Position numbers and translations under genes: made by a program. From positions 535,290-599,289 of the forward strand of contig NZ_SGIU01000001.1 of NCBI RefSeq assembly GCF_004296335.1: a stretch of 64,000 bases of DNA, read 5' to 3'. The notes below the pieces were generated by a model. The model saw nothing but the letters and a program-made list of their open reading frames with translations. It did not search any database and had not been told where the DNA came from. Source of the DNA: Flagellimonas allohymeniacidonis (GTDB taxonomy: Bacteria > Bacteroidota > Bacteroidia > Flavobacteriales > Flavobacteriaceae). Positions within the stretch are counted from its first letter, which is position 1. Every line of letters starts with the position of its first letter. Positions 52,382 to 61,728 of the stretch are shown one piece after another.

Positions 52382-52960
52382 CTAGTTCTTTGGAGGGGTG
52401 ATCATAATATGGGCCCTATGTGTACCTGGGTCCATTAACCAAGCATGGCCGGGTGGAGTGGGGGTGGTAGGTAGTCCTGTGGAAGCCCCAGTGGCAAAGG
52501 GGATGTAAAATACATACCTCACATAAGGATTTTCAATTTCCTTGGTTTCCTTGTTCACAGTACCTGTAAATACACAGAGGGTTGCCTTATCGGGCATTTT
52601 CAATTTACCTGACTTTACCTCATTCTCCCGGATATCAAAGATTTCCTTGAATTCCTTTCCTTGAGCCTTCAGCTCCCTTCCCCTGGCCATAAAGGGTTCG
52701 AGGTCTTTATGATATGCAGCGGTGGAAAACTTTTCGTCGCCAGGGTTGTCCGCCAAGGCAATATAATCGTTGGTTCCTTCCTGCAAAGTCATAAAATTAC
52801 CGTTTGCATCATACCCATAAACCTTGGCACCATCTTGGTAATCTTGGGGTACGGCCATCAAGGCTGTTTTGATTTGCCAATCCTTAGAGGGAATTTCTTG
52901 GGCAACCCCAAATGGCATTGCAAAAACAATACATGTCAACAAAATAACAATCTTTCTCAT
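52382..52960 (-). CDS. Exported hypothetical protein
   Basis: A 192-residue protein with a signal peptide (about 1-20, cleavage near VAQE), then a compact domain with KTALMAVPQDYQDGAKVYGYD, a helical middle (about 85-115) and a conserved-looking C-terminal part rich in proline and glycine (LPTTPTPPGHAWLMDPGTHRAH). No family known to me. It starts 10 bases after the S10 peptidase stop and ends 7 bases before the CAT-like start, so the three are one transcript. Confidence 0.6.
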   Translation of the reverse strand: MRKIVILLTCIVFAMPFGVAQEIPSKDWQIKTALMAVPQDYQDGAKVYGYDANGNFMTLQEGTNDYIALADNPGDEKFSTAAYHKDLEPFMARGRELKAQGKEFKEIFDIRENEVKSGKLKMPDKATLCVFTGTVNKETKEIENPYVRYVFYIPFATGASTGLPTTPTPPGHAWLMDPGTHRAHIMITPPKN

Positions 52961-52970
52961 ATGACTTTAT

Positions 52971-54458
52971 TTAATATTTGGCACTCTTCCCTTTGGTTAC
53001 GGTTCTCAAGATAAATGCTCGGATATCTTCATTGGCCTTTTGCAAATCTTCCCTTCGCAAATACATCATATGACCCGAACGATATCCCTTAAACTCAAAG
53101 CGGTCTTTCATTCTTCCACTGGGGTCTACCTGCCACATGGTATATTTTGCATTAAAATAGGTGGTGGCCCCATCATAGTAACCAGATTGTACCAAAACAT
53201 TTAAATAAGGGTTTTGCGCCATGGCTTGCCGCAAGTTATCTCTGGTATTATCGTCTTCATTGTTCCAGGGGCGTACTGGACCAAACATATTGTACTTGAT
53301 ATCTGTTTTAAACTTAAGTTCTTCTTGCAAATAATAATTGATGGCCGGGGTGAAACTATGCAGCCATGAAGTAATTTCGGAGTTGTAATCGGGACGTTCC
53401 CCAAAAAGTTGTTTATCCATTCCACGGTAGCGACTATCCAATCTTCCCACAGTGTAGCCTCCATTTTCCTTCAAAAGATTTTTCCAAAAGAATGAGGTGG
53501 GTACATCAAGATTATGGTCGAGAATGTCCTTTTCCCGCAAACCGGAATAATAGGCCATTTTTTTGGCAACCTCAGAACGTTCATCGCCCGAAATAAATCC
53601 ACCTTTGGCAATTGCGGGGATAAGGGTATTGATGGTGTATTCCTCTGCTTCCGGAAGAACTTCCAATAGGTCCTTACTTTGCAAAGTTGATGGAAGTGCT
53701 TTATGATGCCATGCGGCAGCTGTGTAATACGGAAGGTTAAGAGCACTTGAAACCGGTCCACCCACCCGAATCACCTTGTAATCGGCAGGGGAGACCATGA
53801 TCACGCCATTAAGGTACATCCACTGTTGATTTTGTAATGCGAGGGAAAGGCCCATCACCCGGGTTCCCCCATAGCTTTCACCAACAATGTATTTGGGAGA
53901 ACGCCAACGGTTGTTTCTTGTGACAAAGGTATTCAACCACTCGGCAAGATATTTTATGTCGGCATTGATGCCAAAGAATTTATCCCGATCGACTTCATCG
54001 CCCATTTCAGGAATAGTTCTGGAATAACCGGTGTTGGCAGGGTTTACATAAACAATATCGGTGACATCCAACACTGAAAAAGGATTCTGTTTTACTCCAT
54101 AGGGCTGAACGGGATAACCCTCATCATCAATTTTTAAAATTCTTGGACCCGTATACGCCAAATGCATCCACACTGAACCAGAACCTGGCCCTCCATTAAA
54201 TGATATCAACAAGGGGCGTTCGTCCCTATTTTTGACGTTGTTTCTTGTATAGTAAGTATAGTGCAATGAAGCTATTGGTTTTCCCATCTCGTTCCAGACA
54301 GGCTGAGTACCAGTGGTGGCGGTGTAGTTAAAAGTGGTTCCGTTTACGGTCACACTATGCTGTGTAGTGACCGTGGTATCAATAGGAAGTTTCCTTTCTT
54401 GGCCAAAGGCAAAAATCGCAAAGGCCAGGGTGCAAAATACAAGTAATTTTTTCTTCAT
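52971..54458 (-). CDS. Secreted S10 serine carboxypeptidase
   Basis: A 495-residue protein with a signal peptide (cleavage near FGQ, residue 20) and the alpha/beta-hydrolase fold of S10 carboxypeptidases. FNGGPGSGSVW forms the oxyanion hole, GESYGG holds nucleophile Ser195, an Asp follows in YYDGATTYFNAKY and the His in YRSGHMMYL. Prokaryotic S10 members work at acid pH in eukaryotes, but in flavobacteria their role in peptide scavenging is little studied. It is the first gene of a three-gene unit with the hypothetical protein and CAT-like enzyme. Confidence 0.88.
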   Translation of the reverse strand: MKKKLLVFCTLAFAIFAFGQERKLPIDTTVTTQHSVTVNGTTFNYTATTGTQPVWNEMGKPIASLHYTYYTRNNVKNRDERPLLISFNGGPGSGSVWMHLAYTGPRILKIDDEGYPVQPYGVKQNPFSVLDVTDIVYVNPANTGYSRTIPEMGDEVDRDKFFGINADIKYLAEWLNTFVTRNNRWRSPKYIVGESYGGTRVMGLSLALQNQQWMYLNGVIMVSPADYKVIRVGGPVSSALNLPYYTAAAWHHKALPSTLQSKDLLEVLPEAEEYTINTLIPAIAKGGFISGDERSEVAKKMAYYSGLREKDILDHNLDVPTSFFWKNLLKENGGYTVGRLDSRYRGMDKQLFGERPDYNSEITSWLHSFTPAINYYLQEELKFKTDIKYNMFGPVRPWNNEDDNTRDNLRQAMAQNPYLNVLVQSGYYDGATTYFNAKYTMWQVDPSGRMKDRFEFKGYRSGHMMYLRREDLQKANEDIRAFILRTVTKGKSAKY

Positions 54459-54598
54459 TTTTCTGAATTAGTCATCTTTAAAAGTAGGGATTTTGGCAGA
54501 CATTTTAAACCTGTTATTTTTTTGGTAAAAATCGTTGAGGCTCACATAATTGGTATGGCAAAACGGTATCTTTAAAAGTATCACCAAAAAACAAGGTC

Positions 54599-55735
54599 AT
54601 GAACAAACTCTCAAGAAGGAAATTCAGTACAACCCTTGCCAAAGGCATTGGTGGAGCGGCTCTTGTGGCCTCAACCCCCATTCATTGTATCGTCCCTGGC
54701 AAATCCGATAAAAAGAAATTGGGAATTGCCCTGGTAGGATTGGGTAGTTATAGTACCTACCAACTGGCACCCGCCCTTCAGGATACTCAACATTGTTATT
54801 TAGCAGGTATTGTAACGGGAACATCTTCCAAAGAAAAGGTATGGGCCAACCGCTATGGGATTCCGAAAGAGAATATTTATAACTACAGCAATTTTGATGA
54901 GATTGCCTCAAATGACACCATAGATGTCGTTTACGTAGTATTGCCCAACAGCATGCATGCCGAGTTCTCCATAAGGGCAGCACAAGCCGGAAAACATGTA
55001 ATTTGCGAAAAGCCCATGGCCATTAACGTTGCAGAGTGCGACGAGATCATTACCGCTTGCAATAGGGCAGGAGTCAAGCTGGGGATGGGATATCGCTTAC
55101 ATTCCGAACAGTATACCCAAGCCATAAAGGAATATGTTGCCAATAAAACCTTCGGCGCCATCAATTACATTTCTGCTGATGCGGCCTACAGGTCGATGTC
55201 AAATCCCGGTCAATGGCGGTTGAACAAGAAGTTGTCTGGAGGGGGAGCTCTGATGAATATGGGGGTCTACGCCATCCAAAGTGTAATTTATGGGACCGGG
55301 GAGAACCCCATTTCAGTTTCTGCACAGGAGTTTAGTACACGCCCTGAATATTTCAAAGAAACCGATGAGACCATCACCGCCCAATTTGAGTTTCAAAGCG
55401 GAGCGGTAGGAAGCATAATGACATCCCATAATGTTCGCGCAAACCGACTTTTTGCCTCTTGCCAACGGGGTTGGTTTGAATTAGACCCGGCAAGCACTTA
55501 TATTCCATTAGCTGGAAGAACCTCTCGGGGGGAATTGAATTTTACCCAAGAAAGCCAACAAAAACTTCAAATGGATGATTTTGCCAAACACATTCTTTTG
55601 GAAACACCAAATCTTGCTCCAGGTGAAATGGGTAGACGCGATATGGTTATTGTTGAAGCAATTTACGAGTCCATTTCCAAAGGAGGACAGAAAATACCTC
55701 TGAATTTTGAAGCAGGCTATGGTTTTGGGGGATAA
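54599..55735 (+). CDS. Tat-exported Gfo/Idh/MocA oxidoreductase (glucose-fructose oxidoreductase type)
   Basis: A 378-residue protein with a twin-arginine signal (SRRKFS, residues 5-10, then a hydrophobic stretch to about 33), showing it is folded with its cofactor and exported. The Rossmann domain begins LGIALVGLGSYS and carries the EKP motif in HVICEKPMAINVA; the C-terminal domain contains NMGVYAIQSV. This matches periplasmic glucose-fructose oxidoreductase relatives, where NADP stays bound. The substrate is unknown. It stops one base from the convergent serine hydrolase gene. Confidence 0.87.
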   Translation: MNKLSRRKFSTTLAKGIGGAALVASTPIHCIVPGKSDKKKLGIALVGLGSYSTYQLAPALQDTQHCYLAGIVTGTSSKEKVWANRYGIPKENIYNYSNFDEIASNDTIDVVYVVLPNSMHAEFSIRAAQAGKHVICEKPMAINVAECDEIITACNRAGVKLGMGYRLHSEQYTQAIKEYVANKTFGAINYISADAAYRSMSNPGQWRLNKKLSGGGALMNMGVYAIQSVIYGTGENPISVSAQEFSTRPEYFKETDETITAQFEFQSGAVGSIMTSHNVRANRLFASCQRGWFELDPASTYIPLAGRTSRGELNFTQESQQKLQMDDFAKHILLETPNLAPGEMGRRDMVIVEAIYESISKGGQKIPLNFEAGYGFGG

Positions 55736-55736
55736 A

Positions 55737-56900
55737 CTACTCCAACAGGGTTTGATATAACTTATCTCTGATTTCAACAAGTTTTACATGTAAAGGACTT
55801 TCGGTTACCGTTCCAATATTTATGGCAATAAACATATATAGTTCTTTATCGGGGAAATATCTCAATTCGCATCCGGCTCCAAGTCCACCACCAGTATGGC
55901 CATAGAATTTGTGGCCAGCAATCTCGTTTGTGGCTAGACCTAATCCATAGGCCGGTTTTCCATCTCGCATTGCCCATGTCATCATTTCTTTCAAGGTGGA
56001 TTCTTTAAGCAGTTCACCCTCTAAAAGAGCCTTTAAAAATTGAACGGCTTCCCGGGTCGTTGTGACAATACCGTCATCTCCCACCATATAGGCCACATTT
56101 TGTTGCTGTACAAAGGAAACATTTTCTAAAATCCCATTGCTATACCGGTCCCAGTAGCTTTTAGGAAGCTTTTCACCTTGCAGTTTTAGCGGAGAGATTT
56201 GATAGTATGTATTTTTCAAATTCAACGGTTCAAAAATCTGGCTTCGGATGAAGTCACCATGATTCCCCGTGATTTTGTCGACAATCATGGATAGCAACAC
56301 ATAATTGGTGTTCCTGTAGGAATATTTGCTGCCCGGTTGAAAATCGAGGGGCTTCCCATCAATGTATGAGATATAGTCCACACTCCTGAAAACCGTTTCA
56401 GGGTGTTGTAACAGGGTAGTGGCATAGTTGGGATTGAAATTATATTCCGGAATTCCAGAAGTATGATTCAACAACATTCTTACTGTGATTTCATCAGCTT
56501 GCCTAATCATTTTAGAAATGCTGGGATTTAAATATTTGGTTATTGGAGCATCCAAATCAAGCCTGTCTGTTTCGTATAGCTTCAAAACAGCCACGGCCAT
56601 ATAAGTCTTTGCAATACTCTGAAGATAATGAAGATGGTCATTGGTCATTGGACTCTTTTCTTCCAAACTGGCGAGCCCTTCACTTTTTAGCCACCATCCG
56701 TCAGCATCCAATAGGGCAATACTTGCACCGGGACATCCATTTTGGGTAAGTTCTTTGAGTATTTCTGATACTTTTTCACCTTTTGGATAAGCCTCGTTTA
56801 TCGAAGTTGAATTCACGTCTGAGGTCGACAAACCACTTTGTGCCCAAGTATTTTGCAAAAGACCCACAACACAGATGATAAGAAATATTGTTTTTTTCAT
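55737..56900 (-). CDS. Class C beta-lactamase-like serine hydrolase
   Basis: A 387-residue exported protein (signal peptide 1-20). The serine-lysine SxxK is S95-I-A-K98, the second motif is the YRN triplet in YSYRNTNYVLL, and the third HTGGGLG lies near residue 345, the pattern of class C-like D-Ala-D-Ala peptidases and esterases. It could process peptidoglycan, beta-lactams or acyl esters; the HTGG in place of KTG favours an esterase or peptidase over a true beta-lactamase. It begins 12 bases after the barrel-like gene and is cotranscribed with it. Confidence 0.85.
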   Translation of the reverse strand: MKKTIFLIICVVGLLQNTWAQSGLSTSDVNSTSINEAYPKGEKVSEILKELTQNGCPGASIALLDADGWWLKSEGLASLEEKSPMTNDHLHYLQSIAKTYMAVAVLKLYETDRLDLDAPITKYLNPSISKMIRQADEITVRMLLNHTSGIPEYNFNPNYATTLLQHPETVFRSVDYISYIDGKPLDFQPGSKYSYRNTNYVLLSMIVDKITGNHGDFIRSQIFEPLNLKNTYYQISPLKLQGEKLPKSYWDRYSNGILENVSFVQQQNVAYMVGDDGIVTTTREAVQFLKALLEGELLKESTLKEMMTWAMRDGKPAYGLGLATNEIAGHKFYGHTGGGLGAGCELRYFPDKELYMFIAINIGTVTESPLHVKLVEIRDKLYQTLLE

Positions 56901-56912
56901 GATACCAGGATT

Positions 56913-57506
56913 TTAATCTTCAAAGTGAATTCGTGTTCCAACTTCCAAAAGGGTGAAGGGTACAATGGGTATGCTTTTATTGTACTTGGTAGCTATAATG
57001 AACTGATAGTTTGCATAGGGAGATATGTAGGTTTTTTGGTCAAAATTGTCATACCCAAAACCGATGCCAGCAGGCAAAACAAACATTCCTTTTCCTTTTT
57101 TGCCAACATTTTTCCAACCCTTATCAGTGGGTTTATATGAATCTTTGGGTCTTTTGGCAAAAAGATAGCCTGCTCCTAGCTTTAGTTCACCAAAGGCGTC
57201 GGAGACAATATCGGGCCTCCATACGGCTTGGGAATGGACCAATAATCCACCACCAACATTTCGATTTCCATACCATGAAACTTTGAACTGTTGAACCCAA
57301 TTTCTATTGCCATTATGGCTCACCTCAGTTCCTATGCCTATGCCGATGTTGGAAAACAGTTTTTTGTTTTTAAAGGGCATGGAAAGGGAATGAAATTCGA
57401 TGCTGATAATTAACGGGAAATTCCGATGATTGTCGTTACCCGGGCTTTGTGACCGGGATGTAAGTGCAAATAGCACACACAAGACTAGTATAAAAACTGA
57501 TTTCAT
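56913..57506 (-). CDS. Putative outer-membrane beta-barrel protein
   Basis: A 197-residue protein with a signal peptide (about 1-19) and alternating amphipathic strands with glycine-aromatic turns (IGIGIGTEVSHNG, KLGAGYLFAKR, VLPAGIGFGYDNF), ending LLEVGTRIHFED. A small outer-membrane barrel is likely, possibly incomplete. No family is recognised. The gene is preceded by a promoter box inside a 14-base-pair inverted repeat and followed at once by the serine hydrolase gene. Confidence 0.6.
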   Translation of the reverse strand: MKSVFILVLCVLFALTSRSQSPGNDNHRNFPLIISIEFHSLSMPFKNKKLFSNIGIGIGTEVSHNGNRNWVQQFKVSWYGNRNVGGGLLVHSQAVWRPDIVSDAFGELKLGAGYLFAKRPKDSYKPTDKGWKNVGKKGKGMFVLPAGIGFGYDNFDQKTYISPYANYQFIIATKYNKSIPIVPFTLLEVGTRIHFED

Positions 57507-57565
57507 TTTTGATTGATTTGATTCCTCAAAAGTATTGGTGGGATAAACTTTAAATCAATCAAAAA
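57506..57565. promoter_or_regulatory. Promoter box within a perfect 14-bp inverted repeat
   Basis: TTTTTGATTGATTT (57506-57519) and AAATCAATCAAAAA (57552-57565) are perfect complements. Between them on the minus strand is an exact -7 box TACTTTTG (complement of 57527-57534). The left arm reaches the first base of the ATG at 57506. This is a candidate operator for a regulator, perhaps the LytTR protein encoded just upstream, or an RNA structure at the leader. Confidence 0.5.
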
Positions 57566-57608
57566 ACCAGGTTTTCCGGTGAGATGTATCAAAAAAAACC
57601 ATGAAACG

Positions 57609-58424
57609 TCAATCGATATTCCGAAACCAACGTTTAAATGTGGGGGCTTTGGTCCGGCTTACCGGTATTTCTTCGGGTAGTGTCCCGGTTGATGTCAACG
57701 TAATCCCTAATTTTCCATTCTCCAGCTTTTTAAAACCAGTAATGGTGTTTCGGTTCACAACAAATTGGCGATTCAACCGAAAAAAGAATTTCTCTGGTAG
57801 CCGATTATTGATCTTTTCCAAAGTTGTATCCAGATAAAATTGCTTACCATTCTCCGAAAACAGTACGACAAAGTCACCTTCTACAGAAAACCCTAATATC
57901 TCGCCAAAAGGCACTTGAATTTCAGCTTTCCCTTCTTTGACAAGAAACCCTGTTTTAAGCTTTTCCTTTTCAATTTGAACTTTTTGTTCTGTACCTAGCC
58001 ATTTATAATAATAGTGAATCATAATGTAGATGGCATTGATTACGAAGAACCAAATAGAAATGATAAATAGGTCATGGGAATAAAAACTAGGATGCGCCCA
58101 TTCACCCTTGACTATCAGACTGGACAACTCGGTCAAAAAACTGATGATAAAGAGGCCTACAAAGGTGGTCAGTAGAAATTGAACCGTGACACGCTTGATA
58201 AATCCATCGACATAGGGCGTCTTATTGTCCAGCCATAAAATTACCTTTCTTGCTCCCAACCAGGCTACATATCCAGTAAGCGTGTCCAAGGTATAGGTAA
58301 ATATGAACCACCAATTGAATTGTACGTTGGAATAGGTTAGGTAATAGTTGAACGCACTTATAAAAGGTATAAGGATTAGAAATAGAGGTATATCGGGATA
58401 ATATGGAGAACGTTTCTTTACCAA
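57609..58424 (-). CDS. LytTR transcriptional regulator with membrane domain, TTG start
   Basis: A 271-residue protein with four hydrophobic helices (about 10-28, 38-55, 82-103, 122-142) and a C-terminal LytTR DNA-binding domain (about 165-262) with VEGDFVVLFSENG, FFRLNRQFVVNRNTI and VSRTKAPTFKRW. It senses at the membrane and binds promoters directly, without a separate kinase. No ATG exists upstream before a stop, so TTG 58424 is the start. It precedes the barrel/serine hydrolase pair on the same strand and may control it. Confidence 0.82.
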   Translation of the reverse strand: MVKKRSPYYPDIPLFLILIPFISAFNYYLTYSNVQFNWWFIFTYTLDTLTGYVAWLGARKVILWLDNKTPYVDGFIKRVTVQFLLTTFVGLFIISFLTELSSLIVKGEWAHPSFYSHDLFIISIWFFVINAIYIMIHYYYKWLGTEQKVQIEKEKLKTGFLVKEGKAEIQVPFGEILGFSVEGDFVVLFSENGKQFYLDTTLEKINNRLPEKFFFRLNRQFVVNRNTITGFKKLENGKLGITLTSTGTLPEEIPVSRTKAPTFKRWFRNID

Positions 58425-58473
58425 TGGTCCATTAAAAATTGATTACCTAAAATAGGGTGTTGAGCACATAAAT

Positions 58474-58502
58474 AAAAATTAGTGCTATCAATTAATTGCA
58501 AA
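58474..58502 (-). promoter_or_regulatory. Promoter of the LytTR regulator gene
   Basis: Minus-strand TTTG (complement of 58499-58502), 17 bases, then TAATTTTT (complement of 58474-58481): a good match to the flavobacterial TTTG-N17-20-TAnnTTTG pattern, about 50 bases before the TTG start. Confidence 0.5.
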
Positions 58503-58592
58503 CCAACAGCTTAATGACCGATGGGATGGGCTTCAATGTCTAAAAAAAGAAAAACTAATTCAAGTATCCAGGAATCGACAAAATTGAAGGCT

Positions 58593-59357
58593 CTAAAACT
58601 TTTCAAACACCCCAAGTCCAAAGAGGGCAAAATCGTATTTTACCGGATCTTTTGGATCTAGTTTTCTAAGGTTTTTATCCAATTCTTCCAACGCTTTTGC
58701 ATCGTTCTGCTTGCGCTTTAATAGTCCAAGCTTTCGGGCGACGTTTCCTGAATGGACGTCCAATGGACAGGAGAGTTGGGAGGATTGTAAAGATTTCCAA
58801 AGGCCAAAGTCGACTCCGGTCAGGTTATCCCGAACCATCCAACGCAAAAACATGTTGATGCGCTTGGCGGCAGAGCCTTTCAACGGGTCCGAAACATGCT
58901 TTTGGGTTCTTTTTTCATGCGATAATTCGAAGAATGTCTCTTTGAATTTTGATATGGCCGGCTGGAGCGAGCTTGAATCTTGGTGTTTTGAAAAAATAGC
59001 TTCAAGTCCTCCGTAATTAGAATAAATGTTTTTAAGACTTTGAATAAAGTATCTCAGATCCTTGCCATTAAATGTTCTATGGATAAATGAATCCAACCGT
59101 TTTAAATCCCCATCCCCATGGTTCATGATGAAATCAAAAGGAGTGTGGTCCAACAGCTCCATCATTTTATTGGCATTGTTGATGATACTCTTTCGATTAC
59201 CCCATGCTATGGTTGCTGTAAGAAAACCGCTGATTTCTATATCCTCCTTTTCTAAAAATTGGTGGGGTACCTGCAAGGGGTCGTTCTCCAAAAACTTGGG
59301 ATTGTTATAGAGAATCACCTTTTCATCCAAGAAGTCCTTGAGCTCATTTTGGGTCAT
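58593..59357 (-). CDS. TIGR02757 family protein (DUF2400)
   Basis: A 254-residue cytoplasmic protein. Residues TATIAWGNRKSIINNANKMM, FLRWMVRDNLTGVDFGLW and SQLSCPLDVHSGNVARKLGL are hallmark stretches of TIGR02757. The helical layout with LDVHSG resembles HhH-GPD DNA glycosylases, but the reaction is unproven. It begins 9 bases after the ABC-ATPase stop, so both are in one unit. Confidence 0.88.
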   Translation of the reverse strand: MTQNELKDFLDEKVILYNNPKFLENDPLQVPHQFLEKEDIEISGFLTATIAWGNRKSIINNANKMMELLDHTPFDFIMNHGDGDLKRLDSFIHRTFNGKDLRYFIQSLKNIYSNYGGLEAIFSKHQDSSSLQPAISKFKETFFELSHEKRTQKHVSDPLKGSAAKRINMFLRWMVRDNLTGVDFGLWKSLQSSQLSCPLDVHSGNVARKLGLLKRKQNDAKALEELDKNLRKLDPKDPVKYDFALFGLGVFEKF

Positions 59358-59366
59358 ACCGAAAAA

Positions 59367-60029
59367 TCAGGAAACAATCAATCCGTCAACCATCGTCAAC
59401 TTCCGGTCTGCCATATCGGCTAAATCGGTGTTATGGGTTACCAATACAAAGGTTTGCCCAAACTCATCCCGAAGTTTAAAAAATAAGTGGTGGAGCTTAT
59501 CAGCGCTTTCAGAATCCAGGTTCCCGCTGGGTTCGTCAGCTAGAATAACCGAAGGGCTGTTGATCAATGAACGTGCTACCGCAACGCGTTGCTGTTCCCC
59601 ACCGGATAACGCATTGGGTTTGTGATGATATCTGTCTGAAAGGCCTAAAAAGTCAAGAAGTTCTTTGGCTTTTTGCTCTGCCTCAGCTCGAGGTGTTTTT
59701 TTAATAAATGCTGGAATACAAACATTTTCCAAGGCCGTAAATTCAGGAAGTAGTTGATGAAACTGAAAGATAAAACCGATTTGACTATTTCTAAATCGAG
59801 CTAATTCTTTTTCTTTCAATTGGTTGAGGTCATATCCATTGATTACCAATGCACTATCTTTTAAATTGGAAGGTACATCCAAAGTGCCCAGAATTTGCAA
59901 AAGAGTGGTTTTTCCTGCTCCTGAAGCACCCACGATGGAAACCACCTCTCCCTTATCCACGGTTAAGTCAACACCTTTTAAAACTTCAAGTGACCCAAAA
60001 CTTTTTTTGATGTTGGTAGCTTTTATCAT
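59367..60029 (-). CDS. ABC transporter ATP-binding protein (LolD/MacB type)
   Basis: A 220-residue single ABC cassette: Walker [10 protein letters not shown], signature [15 protein letters not shown], Walker [16 protein letters not shown]. The sequence resembles LolD, the ATPase that releases lipoproteins for outer-membrane sorting, or MacB-like exporters. The permease genes are not adjacent here, so the partner is unknown. It shares a divergent upstream region with msrA and is followed closely by the TIGR02757 gene. Confidence 0.85.
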   Translation of the reverse strand: MIKATNIKKSFGSLEVLKGVDLTVDKGEVVSIVGASGAGKTTLLQILGTLDVPSNLKDSALVINGYDLNQLKEKELARFRNSQIGFIFQFHQLLPEFTALENVCIPAFIKKTPRAEAEQKAKELLDFLGLSDRYHHKPNALSGGEQQRVAVARSLINSPSVILADEPSGNLDSESADKLHHLFFKLRDEFGQTFVLVTHNTDLADMADRKLTMVDGLIVS

Positions 60030-60146
60030 AATGATTTATTACCGCCGTGAAAGTAGTAATTCCCGATGAGTGGTCAAAAACTGTAAAGCCAAATAAGTTT
60101 TTGATTTTTTTTCGACTATTTAACTGAGCAAAATAGGCCGAATCGA

Positions 60147-60176
60147 TTGTCGGTTCGACAACATTGTTTAACTTTA
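60147..60176 (+). promoter_or_regulatory. msrA promoter with a palindromic operator candidate
   Basis: A TTG (60147-60149), 19 bases, then TAACTTTA (60169-60176) fits the flavobacterial promoter pattern. The spacer holds TTGTCG-GTT-CGACAA (60147-60161), a perfect inverted repeat with a three-base centre. The ATG at 60185 follows 8 bases after the box, so the leader is nearly absent. Confidence 0.45.
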
Positions 60177-60184
60177 CATTACAT

Positions 60185-60748
60185 ATGGATAAACAAAATA
60201 ATTCTGAATTCGAGACCGCCATTTTTGCTGGCGGTTGTTTTTGGTGTACAGAAGCAGTTTTTCAACGCTTGAGTGGGGTAGAGCAGGTAATTTCCGGGTA
60301 TACCGGTGGAACCATCAAAAACCCAGCATATCGTGAAATTTGTACAGGGAGAACTGGCCATGCCGAAGCTGTCAAAATCATTTTTAACCCTACCCAGGTT
60401 TCGTATACAGAGCTTTTGGAGGTATTTTTTGCCACTCATGACCCTACAACGATGAACCGTCAAGGGAATGATGTTGGCACGCAATATCGCAGTGAGATTT
60501 TTTACACTTCTGAAGGTCAAAAAGAGGAAGCGGAAAAGTTTATTGCTTTGTTGGAATCTGAAAAAGTTTTCCCTTCCAAAATAGTCACGGCTATATCAGA
60601 GGAAAAACCGTTTTATAATGCAGAAGTGGAACATCAGAACTATTTCAACGATAATTCAAATCAGCCGTACTGTCAGTTCATTATCAATCCGAAGATCAAG
60701 AAACTGGAAAAACACTACGCACAGAAATTAAATACGACCCTTAAGTAA
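60185..60748 (+). CDS. msrA: Peptide-methionine (S)-S-oxide reductase
   Basis: A 187-residue MsrA. The active site is GGCFWC (16-21) with catalytic C18; [14 protein letters not shown] and VGTQYRS are further family marks. It reduces methionine-S-sulfoxide in oxidised proteins. Start set at ATG 60185; a TTG 21 bases upstream lies in the promoter. The folE ATG follows 2 bases after the stop, so the pair is cotranscribed, an oxidative-stress repair gene with a folate/pterin gene. Confidence 0.95.
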   Translation: MDKQNNSEFETAIFAGGCFWCTEAVFQRLSGVEQVISGYTGGTIKNPAYREICTGRTGHAEAVKIIFNPTQVSYTELLEVFFATHDPTTMNRQGNDVGTQYRSEIFYTSEGQKEEAEKFIALLESEKVFPSKIVTAISEEKPFYNAEVEHQNYFNDNSNQPYCQFIINPKIKKLEKHYAQKLNTTLK

Positions 60749-60750
60749 CT

Positions 60751-61353
60751 ATGGCACCTTATCAAAGTTTAGAAGAATATAATATTGAAATCACTAATGA
60801 AGTAAAGCAGCGCTTCTCTGGAATCATTGATGAAATTGGAGAAGACGTTTCTCGCGAAGGTCTTGTGAAAACTCCGGAGCGAGCTGCCAAAGCCATGTTG
60901 TTCCTCACCCAAGGTTATAAACAGGATGCTGAAGGCGTATTACGTAGTGCAATGTTCAAGGAATCGTATAATGAAATGGTTATAGTCAAAGACATTGAGT
61001 TGTATTCCCTTTGCGAGCACCATATGCTCCCGTTTTTTGGAAAAGCCCACATTGCATATATTCCGAATGGCCATATTGTTGGCTTGAGTAAGCTGCCCAG
61101 GGTAGTGGATATTTTTGCAAGAAGACTTCAAGTGCAGGAACGATTGACCGAACAAGTTCTCGATTGCATCAACGATACCCTGAAACCTCAAGGTGTGGCG
61201 GTTGTAATTGAGGCAGCCCACATGTGCATGATGATGCGAGGTGTTCAAAAGCAAAATTCGGTTACGACCACTTCCGGCTTCAGGGGCGCTTTCGAAAGGC
61301 AAGAGACCCGAAATGAGTTTCTAAGACTTATTGGCGGAGATTTCCATAGCTAA
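60751..61353 (+). CDS. folE: GTP cyclohydrolase I
   Basis: A 200-residue Fol[15 protein letters not shown] (zinc Cys and His), [14 protein letters not shown] and the second zinc Cys in [12 protein letters not shown] are all present. It makes dihydroneopterin triphosphate from GTP, the first step of folate and tetrahydrobiopterin synthesis, as a toroidal decamer in the cytoplasm. It sits two bases behind msrA. The length is slightly below E. coli FolE (222). Confidence 0.95.
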   Translation: MAPYQSLEEYNIEITNEVKQRFSGIIDEIGEDVSREGLVKTPERAAKAMLFLTQGYKQDAEGVLRSAMFKESYNEMVIVKDIELYSLCEHHMLPFFGKAHIAYIPNGHIVGLSKLPRVVDIFARRLQVQERLTEQVLDCINDTLKPQGVAVVIEAAHMCMMMRGVQKQNSVTTTSGFRGAFERQETRNEFLRLIGGDFHS

Positions 61354-61389
61354 TTTTTCCATGTCATTGCTATTTTCTATTTTTCCGAA

Positions 61390-61671
61390 ATGGCAAATGA
61401 CAAAGATTCAAAATACCAAAAACTACTTTTAGGACTCCTTTTTGATGGCATTGGAATGCTGTCTTTTGCAATACCGGGCATTGGGGAGTTTTCTGATGTC
61501 ATTTGGGCCCCTTTGGCGGCCTGGTTGATGACACGGCTTTATAAGGGACGGGCCGGACAAGTTGCGGGAACGGTTGCTTTTGTAGAAGAGCTGGTACCTG
61601 GCTGGGATTTTGTCCCTTCTTTTACATTAATGTGGGTGTACACCTATTTGATTTCCTCCGAAAAAAAATAG
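61390..61671 (+). CDS. Small membrane protein of unknown function
   Basis: A 93-residue protein with three hydrophobic stretches (about 12-32, 37-50, 72-88), glycine-rich (LLFDGIGMLSFAIPGIG) and with a lysine-rich C-terminus. It follows folE by 36 bases and may belong to that transcript. I recognise no family. Confidence 0.6.
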   Translation: MANDKDSKYQKLLLGLLFDGIGMLSFAIPGIGEFSDVIWAPLAAWLMTRLYKGRAGQVAGTVAFVEELVPGWDFVPSFTLMWVYTYLISSEKK

Positions 61672-61696
61672 GGAGCCTTTTCAAGAACTCCCTATT
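61661..61696 (-). terminator. Intrinsic terminator of the lipoprotein gene
   Basis: AATAGGGAG (61667-61675) pairs with CTCCCTATT (61688-61696), nine base pairs, followed on the minus strand by a run of T (complement of 61661-61668). The same stem may also limit plus-strand read-through from the small membrane gene. Confidence 0.75.
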
Positions 61697-61728
61697 CTAA
61701 CCAAACTAACTCAATTACGAATTACGAT

